Below the pieces are notes generated by a model, which made no database searches, was not told the origin of the DNA, and was given only the letters and a program-made list of their open reading frames with translations. The translations under genes and the position numbers were made by a program. From Bacilli bacterium (lineage in GTDB: Bacteria > Bacillota > Bacilli > RF39 > UBA660), in assembly GCA_017525015.1 (NCBI GenBank), contig JAFXUK010000003.1, positions 1 to 64,000 on the forward strand: 64,000 nucleotides of DNA. The letters run 5' to 3'. Below, one piece after another: positions 25,659 through 33,689 of this stretch; position 1 is the first letter of the stretch, and each line of letters begins with the position of its first letter.

Positions 25659-27143
25659 TTATTGTTCAAAGCATCCTTTAGTATATAATTCATCTAAATA
25701 ATCGATAAATACACCATTCTTATTAGTATTATTAATTTGATAATAACTACCTTTGAATAGCATTTCACTTGTATTTAATGTAAGAATAGTTTGTCCATTC
25801 TTAACAATTTCTACTGAAGTAATAACATCACTATCTATATCAGGTAATGATTCAGAATCATTATCTTTGAAATATGATATTTCAATTGTATCTGCAGCAG
25901 TATTTACAAATGCAGTATTATATCCATTAAATAATGACATATAATCATCTGAATATAGCATTTCTGATCCTTCATAACAAGAATCAACTGTACCTAAGAA
26001 TAAATCTCCATTAATGTAAATACCATCTGGTTTATTATTCCAACAAATGTAATATACTTCTCTAAATTCATCTTCTCTAAAGTGTAGGTCATTATTTGGA
26101 TCATTTAGAGAACCATCTTTCTTATAATGAGAACAATTTGCGTTATTATCAACACCTACATAATACATTCCTGTATTTTTGAAATCTCTAACAGAATCTG
26201 TACTAAACATTTCTTTATAGAATGCTACATCATGTAATTTCTTTCCATAAAAATCTATTGTTCCACCATTTCCATGAATCATTACTACATCAGCATTTTC
26301 TGATTCAACCCAACCTAATCTTAATACTGATCCATTATTTAATACTTCTGGAATTTCTGGATAAATCATATTGTAACCATTACGATATGCATTATACATA
26401 TTATCTGTAAAATAATCATAATCTGCATCACTTAATGATTCAGTAAACTCTTCCATACTGCAATTAGCTTTTGGTAATCTAAAGTACATTGATGTAGATC
26501 CATCAAAGAATGTACCACCATTGGCATCAATCTTAACAGCTAATGCTGGATCTATTACTGGTTCACCATATACAAGTACATGTACATTACTTAAAGGATT
26601 TCCTTTTCCATCATTTACTGAAATAATAAATGACTTGCTCCACGCATTTGCATGATATACTCCAAACATTACTAATAGAATTGGTACTATTACTAATGAT
26701 TTCTTTTTATCTTTACTAATAACTAAGAAACTTATTCCTAATACTAATAATACAATAGCAACAATAATTACGGATCTACTAGTTTGAGGATTACTTAGTC
26801 CTTTATAATTTACAAAGCTAAAATTATTAGCTTTTGATAAATCTACTCTTGCTTCTCTTAAATTAGTAGAATATCCATCTGGTACTTCTTGTAATATTCT
26901 TAGTTTTCCTTGTTCTGCCCATCCAGTTAAATATACTTTTCCTTCACTATCTGTATAACCGTCATACAATAATTTTTCTTTAATATCCTTTAACATTGAG
27001 TATGATTCAACTACATCTTCATCTCCATTAGGATATGTTAAGAAATATGTAACACCCTCTGTTGGAATTTCTTCGGCATGTACAAATGGCATAACGAAAA
27101 ATCCAAATAAAAAAACAAACATAATTAGAAAATATTTTTTCAT
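25659..27143 (-). CDS. Secreted/membrane protein with InlB-type beta-grasp-like segments
   Basis: A 494-residue protein. Residues 1-23 are a signal peptide ending in VHA-EE. An outside region of about 95 residues includes VYLTGWAEQGK, then come two closely spaced membrane helices (about 125-143 and 151-168), then a large outward C-terminal part. That part contains two segments of the type IDANGGTF and MIHGNGGTIDFYG, reminiscent of InlB B-repeats (Listeria-Bacteroides repeat family), which begin with a similar vDxNGGt motif. Three Cys in the last 250 residues may form disulfides. It has its own promoter and terminator. Host or surface interaction is inferred only from repeat resemblance. Confidence 0.5.
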   Translation of the reverse strand: MKKYFLIMFVFLFGFFVMPFVHAEEIPTEGVTYFLTYPNGDEDVVESYSMLKDIKEKLLYDGYTDSEGKVYLTGWAEQGKLRILQEVPDGYSTNLREARVDLSKANNFSFVNYKGLSNPQTSRSVIIVAIVLLVLGISFLVISKDKKKSLVIVPILLVMFGVYHANAWSKSFIISVNDGKGNPLSNVHVLVYGEPVIDPALAVKIDANGGTFFDGSTSMYFRLPKANCSMEEFTESLSDADYDYFTDNMYNAYRNGYNMIYPEIPEVLNNGSVLRLGWVESENADVVMIHGNGGTIDFYGKKLHDVAFYKEMFSTDSVRDFKNTGMYYVGVDNNANCSHYKKDGSLNDPNNDLHFREDEFREVYYICWNNKPDGIYINGDLFLGTVDSCYEGSEMLYSDDYMSLFNGYNTAFVNTAADTIEISYFKDNDSESLPDIDSDVITSVEIVKNGQTILTLNTSEMLFKGSYYQINNTNKNGVFIDYLDELYTKGCFEQ

Positions 27144-27167
27144 AACGCACTTCCTATCCTATATATA

Positions 27168-27196
27168 ATTATAAGGCCTTTAAAAGTTGTAGTCAA
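27168..27196 (-). promoter_or_regulatory. SigA-type promoter of the 25659-27143 gene
   Basis: On the minus strand, TTGACT (27191-27196), 17 bases, then TATAAT (27168-27173). Confidence 0.7.
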
Positions 27197-27199
27197 ACA

Positions 27200-27225
27200 A
27201 AAAAAGAAGATTTCTATCTTCTTTT
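27200..27225 (-). terminator. Terminator of the 27225-28022 gene
   Basis: AAAAAGAAGAT pairs with ATCTTCTTTTT around a 4-base loop, with a minus-strand T-run; the hairpin touches the stop codon. Confidence 0.8.
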
Positions 27226-28022
27226 TAATCAAATTTAAAATCGAAATCAAATGGATCTTCTTCTTCTGGTTCTGTTTCGTCTAGTGACATATCATTGAAT
27301 TTCTTAGCATTTATTTCTCTTTCACGACTAACGCCATTACTCATTAGAATAGATTCTTCTACTTCTTCAATTGCGAATGTAGTTTTCTTTTCATCTTTAC
27401 CTTTCATTACTAAACTTGATTTAACTGTTGTGACAAAACTTTCTGCATCAATATAATTAATTAAATCTAGGAGTGCTTGATTAAACTGAAAATCAAGAAT
27501 ACCTTTTTCTTCTGATATATGTTTAATCTTCTTAGCTAATTCTACTATCTTTTTATCTGTAGATAATTGAGCTAACATCATCTTATTCTTATTATTATTT
27601 GATTCTAATTCTAGTTTCTTTAAATTTGCTTGATAAATAACATTTTTATAAGCTTGAGTAAAGAATGATAAAGCAAATGCTAAAAATATAATAAAGTTAC
27701 GTAATGATTCATTTAATAATAGATTTACTACAGGAATCTTTTCAATAAATCCTCCAAAGAATCCAAATGCTAACATTGTAAATATTGGTAGAATATTTAG
27801 CATTGTATTACCATTACTAAAACATTGAATTAAAGTTAATAATAATGTAGATAAAGCTATACCTATTAATAGTCCATTACCTGTTTCATAAAAGCATGAT
27901 ATAAATCCAATTACAATAATTGCAAATGCAAATGATAAAACTATACTATTATTTGTAAGTTCTCTCTTTATTTCCTCTTTATGTTCTTCCATAAAAATAT
28001 CTTTTTTAGATTTCTTAACCAT
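27225..28022 (-). CDS. Uncharacterised multi-pass membrane protein with cytosolic tail
   Basis: A 265-residue protein. A basic cytosolic N-terminus is followed by four to five hydrophobic helices between about residues 28 and 125, then a long helical cytosolic domain (about 130-215) and an acidic tail ending in DPFDFDFKFD. The start is set at ATG 28022 because GAGGTGGG lies just upstream; an in-frame codon 21 bases earlier precedes that ribosome site. It may be cotranscribed with the upstream 28076-28840 gene (53-base gap). I do not recognise the family. Confidence 0.55.
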   Translation of the reverse strand: MVKKSKKDIFMEEHKEEIKRELTNNSIVLSFAFAIIVIGFISCFYETGNGLLIGIALSTLLLTLIQCFSNGNTMLNILPIFTMLAFGFFGGFIEKIPVVNLLLNESLRNFIIFLAFALSFFTQAYKNVIYQANLKKLELESNNNKNKMMLAQLSTDKKIVELAKKIKHISEEKGILDFQFNQALLDLINYIDAESFVTTVKSSLVMKGKDEKKTTFAIEEVEESILMSNGVSREREINAKKFNDMSLDETEPEEEDPFDFDFKFD

Positions 28023-28075
28023 AAACCCACCTCTAATTGCCATTTATTATAATTCCAAACAAAAAGAAAAGCAAG

Positions 28076-28840
28076 TTATTCTGCTTTTACTTCATCTCTA
28101 AATTCATATATTGCTTTACTTTTTACTAAATAAATGATCATTTCTAAACAATAATCATAATATTTCTTTAATTTATAAGTACTTAAACTTTTATATTTCT
28201 TATCAATATCCCCTATTATACCCATTTTTGTAATTATAGTTTTAATACTTGAATATACTGAAGGATTATATACTTTATATTTATCATTAATTATATTATA
28301 GATTTTATTTAGAATTATTCTTTTCATCTTAATACCTTTATTTGAAGGTAGATTATAACTCATAATTAGAGGATATAAATCATTTGGTACTAGTTCCATT
28401 AAATTATCATATTCTATATCCTTATTTAATATATAAATCTTATCATCTATATCATAGATAGAATATCCTAGATTATCTATAATTATTGGAATGTTATGAA
28501 ATAGAATACTACTAGCTTTATCACTAAATGTTATACTCTTATACTTTTTAGATTCTAATAATAAATTTATATTTAAAATAAACTCTAAAAATGATAAGAA
28601 GTTTTCTTCATGAATCTTTTTATTATTTAGATTTATTCCGATACTTTCTAAATAACTATATACATCTAAATATGTCCCTCTATATTCCCAATTATGAAAT
28701 AGATAAGAATTAATGAACTCAAAATAAGAATAACTATTCTTTTCATATATTAAACATTTACTTGATAATACTTTAATTATTTGTAAATACTCGTCTTTAT
28801 AAGTATTTTTATTTTCTTTTAAAAAGATTGGTATTCTCAT
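28076..28840 (-). CDS. Uncharacterised soluble protein
   Basis: A 254-residue protein with no signal peptide or membrane helix, unusually rich in Ile, Tyr, Lys, Asn and Leu, as expected of a fast-evolving gene in an A+T-rich genome. It looks predominantly helical. No motif I recognise is present. The start at ATG 28840 has AGGTGA 5 bases upstream; an ATG two codons before overlaps that site. It has a promoter of its own and probably leads an operon with the membrane protein gene downstream. Confidence 0.5.
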   Translation of the reverse strand: MRIPIFLKENKNTYKDEYLQIIKVLSSKCLIYEKNSYSYFEFINSYLFHNWEYRGTYLDVYSYLESIGINLNNKKIHEENFLSFLEFILNINLLLESKKYKSITFSDKASSILFHNIPIIIDNLGYSIYDIDDKIYILNKDIEYDNLMELVPNDLYPLIMSYNLPSNKGIKMKRIILNKIYNIINDKYKVYNPSVYSSIKTIITKMGIIGDIDKKYKSLSTYKLKKYYDYCLEMIIYLVKSKAIYEFRDEVKAE

Positions 28841-28857
28841 ATTCATCACCTAGAATC

Positions 28858-28886
28858 ATATTAATCTTTATCGAAATAAAAATCAA
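28858..28886 (-). promoter_or_regulatory. SigA-type promoter of the 28076-28840 gene
   Basis: On the minus strand, TTGATT (28881-28886), 17 bases, then TAATAT (28858-28863). Confidence 0.5.
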
Positions 28887-28959
28887 TCGAACATTTTATT
28901 TTTTTCTATAAGATTTTTTAATATAGTAGTATAATTAATAATAAGAAAGGAGAATAATA

Positions 28960-29613
28960 ATGAAAAAGAAAGGAAATAAGTTATTCCCTATATTAGGAAT
29001 CGTTGGTTTTGCGTTATATATTTTATTATATTTAATAATTCTTATTTATAACTTCTCTGTTGGTAACTATTTTGTTGATAATATTCCAGATATGATATTT
29101 AGATTCTTATCTACTTTAGTATTAGATGGAATTATAATTGTATTCTTAATTGTTAGTATGACAAAATATAGAACTACTACTATTACAAATATACTTTCAT
29201 TAATTGCAATTGTATTATTGCTTATTTTAAATGTTAAAGATCTTGTATCACAAATAATGTTTATGTCTAAGACTGCAGAGCATATGTTTAGTTATCCTGC
29301 TTATCTTATTCAAGAAATAAGTTATCTAATGCAAGACATTACAACTTTATTATTCCATGTATGGGTAGGATTAAGTATTTTAGGATTAACAATAAAGAAA
29401 CATTTCCCATATAAAATATTTACTATTCTTGCATTTGTTGCGATTGGATTTATTGCTTTATCAATGATGGGTATGCATATTGGAAGTATAATGATTTATT
29501 TAAATATTAGAGTGGTATTCTCTGAAACTTTATATTTCTTAAGAAATATAGATATATTATTATTCCTAATAGCTTTAACAATTACAATATATAAGAATTC
29601 AAAAGAGATCTAA
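28960..29613 (+). CDS. Uncharacterised polytopic membrane protein
   Basis: A 217-residue protein with about six hydrophobic helices (near residues 8-30, 40-62, 70-90, 110-135, 140-165 and 190-210) joined by short loops, and a basic N-terminus (MKKKGNK). No catalytic motif is visible. The ribosome site AAAGGAGA is strong, and a TATAAT lies at 28930-28935 without a clear -35. It is transcribed divergently from the 28076-28840 gene and ends in its own terminator. Confidence 0.55.
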   Translation: MKKKGNKLFPILGIVGFALYILLYLIILIYNFSVGNYFVDNIPDMIFRFLSTLVLDGIIIVFLIVSMTKYRTTTITNILSLIAIVLLLILNVKDLVSQIMFMSKTAEHMFSYPAYLIQEISYLMQDITTLLFHVWVGLSILGLTIKKHFPYKIFTILAFVAIGFIALSMMGMHIGSIMIYLNIRVVFSETLYFLRNIDILLFLIALTITIYKNSKEI

Positions 29614-29624
29614 GATCTCTTTTT
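29602..29624 (+). terminator. Terminator containing the stop codon of the 28960-29613 gene
   Basis: AAAGAGATC pairs with GATCTCTTT; the loop is the TAA stop codon itself, followed by T-rich sequence. Confidence 0.8.
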
Positions 29625-29703
29625 CTTATACAAAAAAAGAGGCCGTTAAGTCTCTTTCCTGTTTTAAAAAGTAAATTCTAATAAATCGAACTACTCATAA
29701 AGA

Positions 29704-29734
29704 AAAGAAATTAATCTGTCAAATTAATTTCTTT
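29704..29734 (-). terminator. Terminator-like hairpin at the end of the coding remnant
   Basis: A perfect 12-bp stem (AAAGAAATTAAT with ATTAATTTCTTT) and 7-base loop, followed on the minus strand by a T-rich tail. It contains the TAA of the remnant reading frame, the same layout as the terminators of intact genes in this window. Confidence 0.55.
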
Positions 29735-29940
29735 CTGCAAACGACCATTAATAAAATATCTATGCATCGATAAATTATTAATATATCCACTTAAATAAGT
29801 TTTGACTTTCTTACTCTCATTTACTTTACTGTTTGCTGTAATGATAATAGAAGGTGAATGAGATAATATATACAGGTATTACTATATCATAAATAACTTT
29901 ATCTATAGTTAATAGATTATTAATTATGTACTTTATTATT
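29711..29940 (-). pseudogene. Probable remnant of a minus-strand coding gene (C-terminal end)
   Basis: A 55-codon open stretch (29711-29878) has no usable start but reads like real protein, for example SKKVKTYLSGYINN and MHRYFINGRLQKEINLTD at its end. It closes with a stop inside a terminator hairpin. Just upstream a different frame is open back to about 29940 with similarly protein-like residues (NNLLTIDKVIYDIVIPVY), so one frameshift would join them. Further upstream the sequence dissolves into A/T repeats. The original gene cannot be identified; it could also be a chance open frame. Confidence 0.35.
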
Positions 29941-30192
29941 ATATTGGGTAATTATTATATTAGATAATTATTATATTTGTAGTTATTATATTTGAATTAT
30001 TATTTTTTTAAATTATTATTTTTTATTATATTTTTATTTATTATGTTACCATAATACATTATTTTATATAATAATTTGATATTTAATAATAATTTGTTTT
30101 TTTAATAATAATTTTGTTTTTAATATAATAGTTTGTTAAATATAATAGTTATTTTTATTAATATAATAGTTATTTGTTAATATAATAATATT
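29933..30192. repeat. Inverted array of 11-bp A/T iterons
   Basis: Left half: ATTATTATATT-like units at 29935, 29951, 29967 and 29982, spaced about 16 bp. Right half: the opposite orientation, AATATAATAGT/AAT at 30122, 30139, 30160 and 30179. The centre near 30050 is the least repetitive part. The whole forms a large imperfect inverted repeat. It could be a protein-binding array, a DNA-unwinding or curved element, or a slippage product. Confidence 0.55.
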
Positions 30193-30281
30193 TCTATATT
30201 TAATAATTTATGTTAGTACATAAAATTATAAAATATAGCTGTTAACATACTTATATATATTAATAAGTGTAACCTATGTGT

Positions 30282-30325
30282 GATAATATTCCTTTTATTG
30301 AAATATTATCGGGTTAGATAATATT
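30282..30325. repeat. Three-arm repeat with two mutually exclusive hairpins
   Basis: GATAATATT (30282-30290), AATATTATC (30302-30310) and GATAATATT (30317-30325). The middle arm can pair perfectly with either neighbour over 9 bp. A fourth partial copy follows near 30341. It suits either a repeated operator or an alternative RNA fold. Confidence 0.5.
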
Positions 30326-30559
30326 ATGTTTTTTTATTTTTTATAATATTACCTATACTATTATTGATTACAGGTATTCGATAAATATACTTGTATCTTT
30401 AATAGTAATTTAAGTATACTACACATTTATAAAAATGCAATAGTTTTTTAAAAATTTGTCGAGTGGTGCTGTAAAGTGAAATTTGTAAATGTATAATCTT
30501 ACACTATTTTCCCTTTATATATCAACAAAGTTATATTTTTTACTATGTGTAAATATTAA

Positions 30560-30587
30560 TTGACAAATTATAAAAAATTTATATAAT
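30560..30587 (+). promoter_or_regulatory. Consensus SigA promoter of the 30612-30887 gene
   Basis: A perfect TTGACA (30560-30565), a 16-base spacer and a perfect TATAAT (30582-30587). The GTG at 30591 would fall at the transcription start, which supports the later ATG. Confidence 0.85.
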
Positions 30588-30611
30588 AATGTGTCGATGG
30601 GAGGTAAATAT

Positions 30612-30887
30612 ATGGGATTTACTATAGAAGACTTATTAACTGCTATATTAAATGCAGAATTAGATACTGATGAAAAAACTCAACTACTTACAAATATATT
30701 TAAAAATGGTCAAACTGAACCTGAAGTATTTATTATAAAGAACGAAACAAAAGATCTATTTGAATGTTGGAGAAGAGTTTGGGATGCAGATAATGGTAGA
30801 TATGAAGTAGTACCTGCTTATGATAATGCATTAGATACAGTTAATGCTTATACAGAGTCAGTTAGAGAAAATAAAAGAGCTAAATAA
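30612..30887 (+). CDS. Small acidic protein of unknown function (91 residues)
   Basis: A soluble 91-residue protein I do not recognise. It starts MGFTIEDLLTAILNAEL, continues with a helix-rich first half (residues 1-35), then FIIKNETKDLFECWRRVWDAD, and ends in a basic RENKRAK. It has one Cys and two Trp. The ATG at 30612 is chosen because GGGAGGT lies 6 bases upstream; the GTG 21 bases earlier lies at the predicted transcription start. It has the strongest promoter in the window, a very short leader, its own terminator and no operon partner, so it is probably highly expressed. Confidence 0.7.
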   Translation: MGFTIEDLLTAILNAELDTDEKTQLLTNIFKNGQTEPEVFIIKNETKDLFECWRRVWDADNGRYEVVPAYDNALDTVNAYTESVRENKRAK

Positions 30888-30900
30888 TAGCTCTTTTTTT
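30874..30900 (+). terminator. Terminator of the 30612-30887 gene
   Basis: AAAGAGCTA pairs with TAGCTCTTT around a 5-base loop containing the stop codon, followed by a T-run. Confidence 0.85.
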
Positions 30901-31324
30901 ATATTCTTTTTACATAGTATCCTTTAGTTTGTTCTTGATAGCCTATTTCTTTATACATTTCAGTTAGTTTAGTACATGTTGGATGAAGAGATGAATACTC
31001 ATAATTATGTTTTAATATTAGTTCTATTGCTTTCTTATGATTAAATATTTCTAGTAAGAATCTTCTACCTATTCCTTTACCACTTCTTTGATATGACTCT
31101 TTTAAAAACAAATAATAGACATATAAAGTATTATTGTATTCTCCTAGATAACATCCACCTATTTTTTCGTCTTCTGTTTCTAGAGAAAACGCAATCATCT
31201 TACCATTTTCAATATGTTTTTTAAAAGTATTAATGGCATTTTCTTTTAGATGAAATGCTTCTTTTCTAATTTGTTCTACTTCATCTAAATCAGAGTCATT
31301 ACAAACTATTCTTATTTTATACAT
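30899..31324 (-). CDS. GNAT family N-acetyltransferase
   Basis: A 141-residue protein with the GNAT fold. A beta strand (YVYYLFLKESYQ) is followed by the acetyl-CoA pyrophosphate loop RSGKGIGRRFL at about residues 83-93, the R/Q-x-x-G-x-G/A motif, then a helix and the C-terminal strands. It transfers an acetyl group from acetyl-CoA to an amine; the substrate is not predictable. The start is set at ATG 31324, since GAGGGGAT lies just upstream. Its 3' end is back to back with the terminator of the 30612 gene. Confidence 0.85.
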   Translation of the reverse strand: MYKIRIVCNDSDLDEVEQIRKEAFHLKENAINTFKKHIENGKMIAFSLETEDEKIGGCYLGEYNNTLYVYYLFLKESYQRSGKGIGRRFLLEIFNHKKAIELILKHNYEYSSLHPTCTKLTEMYKEIGYQEQTKGYYVKRI

Positions 31325-31370
31325 AGTATCCCCTCTTTTGGAAAGCAATATTATAACACATTACTATAAA

Positions 31371-31396
31371 TAAAAAAAGAGAATTATAAATTCTCT
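31371..31396 (-). terminator. Terminator of the DUF1846 gene
   Basis: AGAGAATT pairs with AATTCTCT, with a minus-strand T7 tail, overlapping the last codons and the stop. Confidence 0.75.
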
Positions 31397-32844
31397 TCTA
31401 AAAAGTCATTTTCACAAGTAAGATTTATCTTTAATTCTTTTAATGTTTTTCTATCACTACCTGTTACTATATATGTTGAATGAGCTTCTAATCCTTGAAG
31501 CTTTTTAATATTCTTTAATGCTTTATAAGCTACTGGGTTTGTTACTGAACAAATACTTAAAGCAGTTAATACTTCTGATAAAGTTAATCTTTCATTATTA
31601 CCCATATCTTTCTTTAATTTTAGAATTGGTTCTAGAACTGTTGGAGATAATAAATAGATATCTGGAATTCTACTTATATGCTTTAGAGCATTTAATACTG
31701 CAGTACCTGCTGGGGTCATTAAATCAGTTTGTTTTCCAGTAATAATTCTATTTCCTGTATCGATTGCAATTACTGGTAATCCATTTTCTTTTTCTTTCTT
31801 TTCTAAAGCAGGTTTTATAACATCAAGATAGTTTTCATCTATCTTTAATTCATTCATTAATAATTTAATCTTTTTATATGTATCTTCATCACAAAGACCC
31901 ATTTTATAATTATTTAATTCATTATAGTATCTTCTTACTATTTCTTTTTTAGATGCTTCTTCTACTACACTTTCATTTGTAATACAGAAACCTACCATAT
32001 TTACTCCCATATCTGTTGGTGAATTATAAATATCTTTTTTAGATACTTTACTTAAAATATTTTTTAGAATTGGGAATGTTTCTACATCTCTATTATAGTT
32101 AACTGCAATTGTTCCATATTTTTCTAAATGGAATGGATCAATCATATTTACATCTTTTAAATCTGCTGTTGCAGCTTCATAAGCTAAGTTTACTGGATGT
32201 TTTAGAGGTAAGTTCCATACTGGGAATGTTTCAAATTTAGCATAACCAGCATTAACTCCTCTTTTATTTTCATGATAGATTTGAGATAGACAAGTTGCTA
32301 GTTTACCAGAGCCTGGTCCTGGAGCATTTACTAATATTAATTTTTTAGTTGTTTCAATGTATGGATTTGCTCCATAGCCTTCTTCTGAAACGATTGTATC
32401 TACATCTGTTGGATACCCTTTAGTGAATGTATGAATATAGGTTTTAATGCCATTACGATTAAGTTTCTTAATAAATTTATCGACACTTACTTGGTTCTTA
32501 TAGAGAGTCACTACGACACTATTTACAGAAAATCCCATTTTCTTAGAATTATTAATTAACTTTAATATTTCTTGATCATAAGTAATGCCATATTCTCCTC
32601 TTGTTTTATTTTTTTCAATATCTCCGGCATTAATACAAAAGATTATTTCTAGATCTTTTTTTAATTCTTTAAACATTGATATTTTTACATCGTTTTTAAA
32701 GCCTGGAAGAATTCTTGCGGCATGAGAGTCATCAAACAATTTACCTCCTACTTCTAGATATAACTTATCAAATAATGTGAATCTTTCTTTAATTTTTTCA
32801 CTTTGAATTTTTACATATTTTTTATTATCAAAACCTATTTCCAT
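31384..32844 (-). CDS. DUF1846 (UPF0371) family protein
   Basis: A 486-residue cytosolic protein of the DUF1846/UPF0371 family, whose length is about 490-500. Family features visible are the N-terminal GFDNKKYVKIQSEKI, a loop GPGSGKLATCLSQ at about residues 176-188 that resembles a nucleotide-binding P-loop, and NPYIETTKKLILVNAPG just before it. A C-terminal half with VIAIDTGNRIITGKQTDLM follows. Structures exist for the family but no settled biochemical role. It appears monocistronic, with GAGAAGGTGA upstream. Confidence 0.88.
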   Translation of the reverse strand: MEIGFDNKKYVKIQSEKIKERFTLFDKLYLEVGGKLFDDSHAARILPGFKNDVKISMFKELKKDLEIIFCINAGDIEKNKTRGEYGITYDQEILKLINNSKKMGFSVNSVVVTLYKNQVSVDKFIKKLNRNGIKTYIHTFTKGYPTDVDTIVSEEGYGANPYIETTKKLILVNAPGPGSGKLATCLSQIYHENKRGVNAGYAKFETFPVWNLPLKHPVNLAYEAATADLKDVNMIDPFHLEKYGTIAVNYNRDVETFPILKNILSKVSKKDIYNSPTDMGVNMVGFCITNESVVEEASKKEIVRRYYNELNNYKMGLCDEDTYKKIKLLMNELKIDENYLDVIKPALEKKEKENGLPVIAIDTGNRIITGKQTDLMTPAGTAVLNALKHISRIPDIYLLSPTVLEPILKLKKDMGNNERLTLSEVLTALSICSVTNPVAYKALKNIKKLQGLEAHSTYIVTGSDRKTLKELKINLTCENDFLEENL

Positions 32845-32898
32845 TTTTTCACCTTCTCATTAATCATACAACATTTTTTAAAACAAAAAAAGAGAAAA

Positions 32899-33678
32899 TT
32901 ATTCTCTTTCACGTTTTTTTAATAATACTTTTTTTAGAACTTTTTCTTCATGTTCTTGATATGTAATTGGAAGACCATAAGTTATTCTTGTTTCAAATGA
33001 ATAATCTTTTTTATCTACCCTATTCTTTAACCAATGATAATTATGATACATTCCTGTTTTTCTTAAAAATTCATATGTTGGAGCATCTAAATAATATCTA
33101 TTATTTAAGTATCCTCTAATATATGCATAATATAAATTAGATCTTGCGGTTAATAAATCATCTGTTTTTCTTTGATTCTTTAAAAAGTTTACCATATACT
33201 TCCAAGCTTTTATTTCGGCTAATCTTTCTCCTGGATCAATTTCATAGTTTTCTTTCTTATTAAACTTTAAATAAGGCCAACTAAGATTATCTAGATTTGG
33301 AAATCTATCCATTCCCATCATCATTGCATAATCTCTTAGAGAGTAATTTATTATTAGAGATTCTATATCATCTCTTCCTTCATAAAACTTTTTTAGGGCT
33401 CTGGCATGTTCCATTTCATGTCTTATTACTTCTAGAGCATTTAATTGTTCATTGCCACCTTGTCTTTCAATATTTTTTTGATTTATTCTAATTACTCTAT
33501 TTTCATTTGAATATGTTCCAAGATTCTTTTCACTCGCCCTAACCACTCTAAAATCATTTATAAAAGGTTCTAATTCAGGTTCTTCTCTTATCATAATATT
33601 GAAACTATCTTCTATAAATCTTTTTGTTAGAGGAGTATTCTTTTCTTCCATAAACTTTTCATATAATGGCTTAGACAT
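32899..33678 (-). CDS. Putative cytosolic zincin-type metallopeptidase
   Basis: A 259-residue protein with no signal peptide. VIRHEMEHARALKKF carries an HExxH zinc motif (His87, Glu88, His91). About 60 residues later comes DPGERLAEIKAW, where Glu151 or Glu155 could be the third zinc ligand of a gluzincin; the P-x-E-x-x-A type motif is common at that position. The preceding helix and the strand RVIRINQKNI fit the usual zincin fold. The rest has no family I recognise. It lies 11 bases after the DUF1003 gene and is probably cotranscribed with it. Peptidase activity is inferred from the motif. Confidence 0.6.
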   Translation of the reverse strand: MSKPLYEKFMEEKNTPLTKRFIEDSFNIMIREEPELEPFINDFRVVRASEKNLGTYSNENRVIRINQKNIERQGGNEQLNALEVIRHEMEHARALKKFYEGRDDIESLIINYSLRDYAMMMGMDRFPNLDNLSWPYLKFNKKENYEIDPGERLAEIKAWKYMVNFLKNQRKTDDLLTARSNLYYAYIRGYLNNRYYLDAPTYEFLRKTGMYHNYHWLKNRVDKKDYSFETRITYGLPITYQEHEEKVLKKVLLKKRERE

Positions 33679-33689
33679 AAATACACCTA

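Larger units (their letters stand above)
29614..30611. other. About 1 kb of extremely A+T-rich DNA without an intact gene
   Basis: This is the only stretch over 300 bases in the window without an intact gene. Going left to right it holds a second terminator-like hairpin (29633-29660, minus orientation), a probable minus-strand coding remnant with its terminator (29704-29940), a region of almost pure A/T with inverted iterated repeats (29933-30192), a three-arm GATAATATT repeat (30282-30325), and the promoter of the 30612 gene. I found no DnaA boxes, no known riboswitch core and no tRNA. Confidence 0.6.

Noticed and set aside
29630..29750. Possible structured small RNA on the minus strand: GGUCGUU could pair with AACGGCC, with internal hairpins and a final T-run.
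   Set aside because: The same bases read as the C-terminal end of a protein-like frame with a normal terminator, no clear promoter precedes it, and no known RNA family fits.
29614..30611. Replication origin or terminus in the A/T-rich region.
   Set aside because: No TTATCCACA-type DnaA boxes, no dnaA/dnaN nearby, and no change of gene strand across it.
30591..30887. GTG start at 30591 for the 91-residue gene.
   Set aside because: It lies at the predicted transcription start and before the GGGAGGT ribosome site; ATG 30612 is 6 bases after that site.
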